Positions 43,675 to 46,137 of a DNA stretch of 46,137 nt are shown in pieces. Below the pieces are notes generated by a model, which worked only from the letters and a program-made list of their open reading frames with translations, was not told where the DNA came from and did not search any database. Numbering within the stretch: the stretch's first letter is position 1; every line of letters starts with the position of its first letter. The position numbers and the translations under genes are program-made. This DNA is from Planctomycetota bacterium (GTDB taxonomy: Bacteria > Planctomycetota > Planctomycetia > Planctomycetales > Planctomycetaceae), in contig JAFEBS010000069.1 in the NCBI GenBank assembly GCA_018242525.1, positions 1 through 46,137 of the forward strand, in the 5' to 3' direction.

Positions 43675-45309
43675 ATGAAGAAGGAAATGCTGATCAACGT
43701 CCTCCAACCAGAGGAAAGTCGGATTGCCATCGTGGAGGATGGGGTCCTCGAGGAACTGTACGTCGAACGTAACAGCCTCGAAAACTACGTCGGCAACATC
43801 TATAAGGGCCGCGTGGTTAACATTGAGCCAAGCATTCAGGCGGCTTTCATCGACTTCGGTGTGGGACGAAATGGATTCCTGCACGTCAGTGACGTGGAAT
43901 TCCAGTACTACAAGCACCTGGTCAACGGCGATGGCGACGCCGCAGACGATGATGATGACGATGGCGGCGATGCTGACGACGCGCCTGATCCGCGGCGTGG
44001 TCGCGAAAAGGCGCGCGGCCGGTTCAATGAACGGAGCGCCCGTGGCAAGCCCCCCATCCAGGAAATCTTCACGCGTGGCAGCGAAGTCCTGGTCCAGGTC
44101 ATCAAGGGCGGGATTGGTTCCAAGGGGCCGACCCTGTCCACCTACATCAGTATTCCAGGCCGGTATCTGGTGCTGATGCCGGGCCTGCAGCGGGTCGGCG
44201 TCAGCCGCAAGATAGCAGACGAAGATGCCCGCCGACGGTTGAAGCGGATCCTGCGCGATCTGAATCCGCCGGAAGGCCTGGGCTTCATCATTCGCACGGC
44301 CGGGGTCGACCGGTCCCAGGCGGACCTGCAGCGGGACTTGAACTACTTGCTGCGATTGTGGACGGTGATTGTCGGACGGATCAAGAAGTTTCCGGCTCCC
44401 GTCGACATCTACGAAGAAAGCGACATGATCATCCGGACGATTCGGGACATTTACAGTGCCGAAATCGATTCGATCTGGATTGACGAACCGCGCGCCTTCG
44501 AGCGGGCACGCGAGTTCATGAACATCGTTCTGCCGCGACACGTCGATTCGGTCAAACTGTACGACGGACGCGAACCTCTGTTCCATCAGTACGACATCGA
44601 ACAGGAAATCACCCGGATCCAGAGTCGTCACGTTCCGCTCAAGGGTGGCGGATCGATCGTGATCGACCAGACGGAAGCCCTGGTCGCCATCGACGTCAAC
44701 AGCGGGAACTTTCGCATGGACGACGATGCCGAAGAAAACGCCTATCAGGTCAACCTGCGGGCGGCGGCCGAAATCAGCCGTCAGATCCGGTTGCGGGACC
44801 TGGGTGGGGTCATCGTCAATGACTTCATTGACATGCGGGAAGAGCGTCATCGACGCGGGGTTGAGCGGGCTTTGCATGATGCAGTCCGCCGTGACCGTGC
44901 CCGAACCAAAATCCTGCGGATCAGCCCCTTTGGCCTGATCGAGATGACTCGGCAGCGAATTCGTCCCTCGCTGCGCCGCAGTGTGTACGAAGACTGTCCC
45001 TGCTGTTCGGGAACCGGTCAGGTTAAGACGGCGGAAAGTATGGCGATCGACGTCATGCGGTTGCTGATGACCAACGCGAACCGGGACGACGTGTCACGAG
45101 TCACCGTAGACGTCCACGAGCGGGTTGCGGCGTTCTTGAATAATCGTAAGCGTCGTGATATCACGCACTTGGAAGAAGTTTACAGTGTCTCGATCAACGT
45201 CAATGCAATGACGGGAGTCGGTCCGGAACACCTGCAGTTCCATTGCACCAGTGATCTTGGCAACGAGGTCAAGATTCTGCCGGCGCCAGGCTCGAAATCG
45301 AAGGGCTGA
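43675..45309 (+). CDS. RNase E/G family ribonuclease
   Basis: 544 residues from ATG 43675 (AAGGGTGAGC site). The S1 domain at ~35-135 is interrupted by an acidic then basic insert (~83-125, with a DDDDDD run followed by RRGREKARGR). Catalytic D340 (AIDVNSGNF) and D383 (VIVNDFIDM) keep the 43-residue spacing of E. coli D303/D346, and the zinc link C441/C444 in CPCCSGTG keeps the spacing to the catalytic site. There is no long unstructured C-terminal half, so it is RNase G-like in size. It processes rRNA and degrades mRNA. Confidence 0.95.
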   Translation: MKKEMLINVLQPEESRIAIVEDGVLEELYVERNSLENYVGNIYKGRVVNIEPSIQAAFIDFGVGRNGFLHVSDVEFQYYKHLVNGDGDAADDDDDDGGDADDAPDPRRGREKARGRFNERSARGKPPIQEIFTRGSEVLVQVIKGGIGSKGPTLSTYISIPGRYLVLMPGLQRVGVSRKIADEDARRRLKRILRDLNPPEGLGFIIRTAGVDRSQADLQRDLNYLLRLWTVIVGRIKKFPAPVDIYEESDMIIRTIRDIYSAEIDSIWIDEPRAFERAREFMNIVLPRHVDSVKLYDGREPLFHQYDIEQEITRIQSRHVPLKGGGSIVIDQTEALVAIDVNSGNFRMDDDAEENAYQVNLRAAAEISRQIRLRDLGGVIVNDFIDMREERHRRGVERALHDAVRRDRARTKILRISPFGLIEMTRQRIRPSLRRSVYEDCPCCSGTGQVKTAESMAIDVMRLLMTNANRDDVSRVTVDVHERVAAFLNNRKRRDITHLEEVYSVSINVNAMTGVGPEHLQFHCTSDLGNEVKILPAPGSKSKG

Positions 45310-45422
45310 TCGAGTATCTTTTGCAATTCTGCAGTTTTGCGGATCATGGTCCGTTTTCCCCCCGGTCGCATCGTCGATGTTTCACCGGTAGTCGTTTTTC
45401 GACCGATTGAGGTAGAGTTCGC

Positions 45423-45794
45423 ATGTTCGCTGTAATTGAAGATGGTAGCCGTCAGTACAAGGTCCGTCAGGGAGATGTCCTGGCTGTTGATTTTCGTAGC
45501 GAAGTCAAGGACGGTGAAACGCTGACCTTCGACAAGGTGTTGATCGCGAACGGCGGCGGAGAGAGCGTGCTTGGTCGGCCCGTCATCGACGGTGCGACGG
45601 TCACTGCCGAAGTCGTGGTCGCGGAATACAAGGGAATTAAGCTGGAAATCCAGACGTTCCACCGTCGTAACGCGTCCAGGCGACACACCGGCCATCGTCA
45701 GAAATACACCCGCGTGCGGGTCACCGGAATCTCCGTTCCAGGTTTGCAAGTGACGGAAAAGCCCGCTGAAGAGCCTGCTGCAACCACCGCTTGA
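45423..45794 (+). CDS. rplU: 50S ribosomal protein L21
   Basis: 123 residues; FAVIEDGSRQYKVRQGD is the L21 start, followed by VDFRSEVKDGETLTFDKVL, VVAEYKGIKLEIQTFHRR and GHRQKYTRVRVTGI. The C-terminal ~20 residues (EKPAEEPAATTA) are an extension. TTGAGGTAG gives a ribosome site. It follows the RNase E/G gene by 113 bp. rpmA (L27), usually next, is absent from the remaining 340 bp, and a terminator closes the unit. Confidence 0.97.
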   Translation: MFAVIEDGSRQYKVRQGDVLAVDFRSEVKDGETLTFDKVLIANGGGESVLGRPVIDGATVTAEVVVAEYKGIKLEIQTFHRRNASRRHTGHRQKYTRVRVTGISVPGLQVTEKPAEEPAATTA

Positions 45795-45838
45795 TCCAGC
45801 GGGTTGGTCCCGAGGATCAGGTTTGGAATTGAATCATG

Positions 45839-45873
45839 AACGGCGAAGTCCTGACGGACTTCGCCGTTTTTTT
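45839..45873 (+). terminator. Intrinsic terminator after rplU
   Basis: AACGGCGAAGTCC pairs with GGACTTCGCCGTT (13 bp, 4-nt TGAC loop), followed directly by a T7 run. It lies 44 bp past the L21 stop. This is the clearest Rho-independent terminator in the window. Confidence 0.92.
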
Positions 45874-45918
45874 CATGGACCCAGCCTGTTTTGCCGCGTT
45901 GTCCAAAGAATCCGGGGC

Positions 45919-45936
45919 CTGACGGCATCCGGCTCA
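45919..45936. repeat. Second copy of the CTGACGGCAYCCGGCTCA repeat
   Basis: Differs by one base from the right arm of the hairpin at 35995-36032. Here the opposite arm is missing, so it is a half element. Confidence 0.6.
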
Positions 45937-45985
45937 CACCCGGTAGAGTTTCGTGCCGGCCAAACCCGTTCCATTTGGTCGCCAG

Positions 45986-46137
45986 CAGGGCCATCGCCTT
46001 TTTTGGATTGGGAATCGGGTGCCACGGTTATGGCGGTTATGGCGTCCTCGACATGGCCGTGCCGGTGGAGCATTCGCACGGCCTTCCCGAAGACGGTAAG
46101 ACCGTGGCACCCCAATTTGAAAAAGGCGATCGCCCTG
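45986..46137. repeat. Imperfect inverted repeat reaching the window edge
   Basis: Bases 45986-46028 and 46101-46137 are related as reverse complements: CAGGGC-ATCGCC, a T-rich stretch and GGGTGCCACGGT occur in both arms in the same order with small indels. The interior contains two TGGCGGTTATGG-type units. It may extend past the window. Confidence 0.7.

Larger units (their letters stand above)
45795..46137. other. Region after rplU: terminator and dispersed repeats only
   Basis: 343 bp without a gene. It has the terminator at 45839-45873, a copy of the CTGACGGCA(T/C)CCGGCTCA repeat and a large inverted repeat reaching the window end. The minus-strand frame at 45873-46115 is repeat-derived and not considered a gene. 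Confidence 0.6.

Noticed and set aside
43056..43772. 238-codon + frame before the ribonuclease
   Set aside because: Ser/Arg/Pro-rich, no ribosome site, overlaps the ribonuclease start in another frame.
43468..44877. 469-codon antisense frame over the ribonuclease gene
   Set aside because: Mirror of a strongly biased coding strand; the + strand has catalytic residues with correct spacing.
45873..46115. 80-codon minus frame after rplU
   Set aside because: It lies wholly in repeat DNA and is likely a translated dispersed repeat.

Overview
The window reads as chromosomal DNA of a planctomycete (Planctomycetales type). The basis is mixed: a PQQ-type propeller protein with a WPQWRGP start, a short MEVDRSLL-type sigma factor, very large ABC-2 permeases with C-terminal soluble domains, secreted proteins of planctomycete style, and a split-cytochrome-b/multiheme/oxidase supercluster. 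Genus cannot be fixed from sequence alone. Coding density is high and the third-position GC bias is strong, which creates many long antisense shadow frames.

Layout. 1-573: intergenic DNA with two inverted-repeat elements. 574-2571: secreted/membrane propeller protein. 2602-10260: a GntR-controlled ABC exporter operon (regulator, ATPase, two tandem paralogous giant permeases) with an operator palindrome overlapping the promoter. 10459-12607: DapA-family aldolase, rhodanese and a His-rich secreted protein. 12686-13919: a 7Fe ferredoxin and, divergently, a sigma-70-like factor. 13998-14097: a mobile-type inverted repeat. 14480-15607: D-glutamate cyclase family protein on the minus strand.

15813-35973 is the heart of the window: about 20 kb of co-directional genes encoding a complete terminal respiratory chain. 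The order is Rieske protein with a repeat-bearing N-terminal extension, b6-type cytochrome b with the Cys that in b6f binds heme ci, an enlarged subunit IV-like protein, an eight-heme cytochrome c with coiled coil and PDZ-like domain, a cupredoxin-like lipoprotein, a diheme cytochrome c lipoprotein, oxidase subunits II and I (A2 type), heme A synthase, heme O synthase, subunit III with a ~185-residue insert, subunit IV, an ABC ATPase/permease pair, SCO, a DUF420 protein and a small CPMC-motif membrane protein. The order suggests a quinol:cytochrome c reductase and an aa3-type oxidase built together, with their heme and copper assembly factors. It ends at a strong 15-bp hairpin.

36128-38400 (minus strand) is an accessory island of decaying or switching genes: a fragment of a PMT/ArnT-like glycosyltransferase, a Cys-rich frame without a start codon, a secreted protein whose membrane anchor lies beyond a C9 homopolymer in another frame, a 38-residue lipoprotein coupled to it, and a C-terminal scrap resembling vWA/DUF3520 proteins. 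38811-39191 is a small lipoprotein.

39766-42889 is a regulatory phosphotransferase module (short HPF, PtsN-like IIA, HPr, enzyme I) with no sugar permease. 43675-45794 carries an RNase E/G family ribonuclease and ribosomal protein L21, closed by a clear intrinsic terminator. The last 200 bases are a dispersed-repeat inverted structure that reaches the window edge.
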